A stretch of DNA of 64,000 nucleotides, from assembly GCA_021527695.1 (NCBI GenBank), contig JAKFAO010000002.1, positions 744,501-808,500 of the forward strand, given 5' to 3'. Of this stretch, positions 62,402-64,000 are shown one piece after another. This stretch comes from Naematelia aurantialba (Eukaryota > Basidiomycota > Tremellomycetes > Tremellales > Naemateliaceae). Every line of letters begins with the position of its first letter. The stretch's first letter is position 1. The notes beneath the pieces were generated by a model. The model was not told the origin of the DNA. It worked only from the letters and a program-made list of their open reading frames with translations, and did no database searches. The position numbers were made by a program, and so were the translations under genes.

Positions 62402-64000
62402 CTACGCCTTGCGGCTCATGACTGCGCCGAGCTCGATCTTCTTGAGCATGGACTTCAAGCTCTTGCCGCCCTTTTGGCAATTCTCACACAGCCACGCCTC
62501 CATGTCCCGCCGGATCGCGTCCAGCTCATCGCTGATGGGCAGATGGCCCATTCGGACCGTCTCCGGATTGAGCAGAGCATCAAAGAGCCGGTTCCACAGA
62601 TTCTGCTGCCAATACTGAATCAAAGAGCGGCTATCAGCATGCGTCTCGTTTCATCTCGTCTCGTCTCGTCTCGTCTCGTCTCGTCTCGCCCGTGGGGCTA
62701 CGAGAACCGTGCAGCACAGAAAGCAAGAGGACGTACTCGTTTGAGCGGCGTGGCAACTCGCCACTTGGCGCTGGCGTCGTCTCGCTCCGTTGCGAGGTAC
62801 TTGCCGAACAAGAGACAGTATGCCACGCCCGCGAGGCCCCAGTAGTCGACGTCCCATGACCAGGCGGCGTTCGCGCGCATGGCGGGGCAGTCGCGCTCGT
62901 CCGTCTTCCAGTCGGCCACGAACCGCTGGGCGTGTCCGGCCGGCCACAGACTCAGGTCGACGCTCCGGCCAAAATCGATCAAGGTGACGCCCTTGCCTGC
63001 CCAGCCATGCGCGCCTGTGGGGTCGTACGTCGTTGCCCAGTCGCCCGACACGCCTTGGAGCCGCACGAGGCAGTTGTCGATCTTGAGGTCGCCGTGGAGG
63101 ATGCCCGCCCCGTGCAGCGCCGTCACGAGCCGAAGCAGCTCGACCGTAAAGAACATCGCGACAAGTTCGTCCACCGACGACGCTGCGCCAGCTGTGGCCG
63201 GGGCGATTCCAAGCTGCGTCGCCTTGTTGACAATGTTCAGCAGGGTGCCCTGAGACGAGTAATCGAGGAGCAGGAACGACTCGTCGCTGTATGCGTACAG
63301 GTCCCGCTGGCGGACGATGGACGCCCTGCTCCGTGTATCCAGCTTCCGGTGAATGCGATCTAACACGACGGCCTCCCATAGAGTCGTCGGTCGCTCGACC
63401 TTGATGGCGACGAGGCTCGCATCATGCTCGTCGTCTTCGCCCTCATCGTCACTATCGGCGTCGTCTTGCGCCTGCCGCACCTCCACGTCCACGCCGAGGA
63501 AGACTGAACCATATCCTCCTTCTCCGATCTTGTCCTGAACCTCAAACTGTCGTCCAGAAAGATCGAGAATCATCGCCTCGTCGGGTGCCAAGGAAGTTCG
63601 AGCGTTCGAACTCGACGAGCGGCGGAGCTTGGACTTTGCGTGCTTGTTGAGGCTCTCGAGACGATGAGAGGATGAAGACCGGTGATCGTGGAAGCCCGGC
63701 AGCTCCGAAAGTGGCGGCGAGATGCTGTTGAGAAGTACCGCGAGCACGTCGTCGTCGATGGGGTTACATGGATTCGGGAGACTAGACTCTACACCGGCCA
63801 GCGACGGCGACGGCTCGCCCTTGATCGAGACGGCAGTAGTCGCCTCATCCACGACGACCATGGTATGCGCCAAACCCCTCTCTGTCTGTCCGTGTATTGT
63901 GAACCCTTCTGGCAACTTGAAGCTCGAATCACAAGATCCTGACCGATCGTATGCAATACTTGGCTCTCCAATACCAGGGAACTGAGCCGTCCGGGGACTC
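62402..64000 (-). CDS. BUB1: BUB1 spindle-checkpoint kinase, C-terminal part (5' end outside window)
   Basis: BUB1 sits at kinetochores, phosphorylates histone H2A and recruits checkpoint and cohesion proteins. The frame is open to the right edge (reading SPRTAQFPGIGEPSIAYD there), so the N-terminal TPR/GLEBS half lies beyond the window. The kinase domain starts FEVQDKIGEGGYGSVFLGVD (glycine loop), then SLVAIKVERPTTLWEAVVLD with the Lys, YSDESFLLLDYSSQGTLLNI, ILHGDLKIDNCLVRLQG (HGD where most kinases have HRD, as in BUB1), VTLIDFGRSVDLSLWP (DFG) and WSWDVDYWGLAGVAYCLLFG. After an intron at 62615-62736 come YWQQNLWNRLFDALLNPETV and IRRDMEAWLCENCQKGGKSL, stop at 62402-62404. The linker before the kinase has basic Ser-rich text (SKLRRSSSSNARTSL). 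Confidence 0.92.
62654..62688. repeat. (TCTCG)7 microsatellite in the BUB1 intron
   Basis: Seven tandem TCTCG units (35 bases) within the 122-base intron at 62615-62736. On the coding strand this is CGAGA repeated, next to the branch-point half of the intron. Nearby bases carry further partial units. Confidence 0.9.

Overview
The window is 64 kb of compact eukaryotic chromosome from a fungus. Almost every gene is broken by many short GT-AG introns, often 30 to 50 bases long. Protein families and splice style point to Basidiomycota, most likely a Tremellomycete (Cryptococcus relatives); the species cannot be named from the sequence alone. I see no rRNA, tRNA, CRISPR array, operon or intact mobile element. 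Coordinates of spliced genes run from start codon to stop codon and include introns; splice sites were inferred by eye.

Layout. 1-5820: 3' end of the V-ATPase B subunit (VMA2), MCM-binding protein, SEC13 and one unresolved spliced gene. 5821-6995: a gene-free stretch with a repeat pair and a perfect 29-bp inverted repeat. 6996-17408: one giant HECT ubiquitin ligase of the TOM1/HUWE1 type, reverse strand. 17586-22041: armadillo protein, nicotinamide riboside kinase, RCC1-repeat protein and a PLP-homeostasis protein. 22086-31800: Zn2Cys6 transcription factor, choline kinase, a hypothetical, an alpha/beta hydrolase, a LisH-WD40 protein and a GNAT acetyltransferase. 31922-38732: two lineage-type hypotheticals, peptide methionine sulfoxide reductase A, an HSP12-type stress protein facing a small hydrophilic stress-like protein, and a small membrane protein. 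38872-47297: phosphatidylethanolamine methyltransferase CHO2, a basic hypothetical, TFIIIA and a Rho GTPase. 47548-53258: HST2-type sirtuin, AVL9 and TIM16. 53660-64000: a UDP-glycosyltransferase with a VPS13-like tail, UBP12-type deubiquitinase and the 3' part of BUB1 kinase, which runs off the right edge.

Most genes are housekeeping and not functionally clustered. Loose themes are secretion and membrane traffic (SEC13, AVL9, VMA2), phosphatidylcholine synthesis by both routes (choline kinase and CHO2), ubiquitin (HECT ligase, UBP12), NAD metabolism and use (NRK1, sirtuin), vitamin B6 (YggS/PROSC type) and stress defence (MsrA, HSP12). The most striking property is packing: convergent genes end 13-15 bases apart or overlap at their stop codons, one tandem pair is separated by 2 bases, and divergent starts lie 45-62 bases apart. 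I found no convincing undescribed multi-gene system; the more unusual items are the glycosyltransferase tail, the hairpin in the gene-free stretch, a likely GC-AG intron immediately after the SEC13 start codon, and the extreme gene overlaps.
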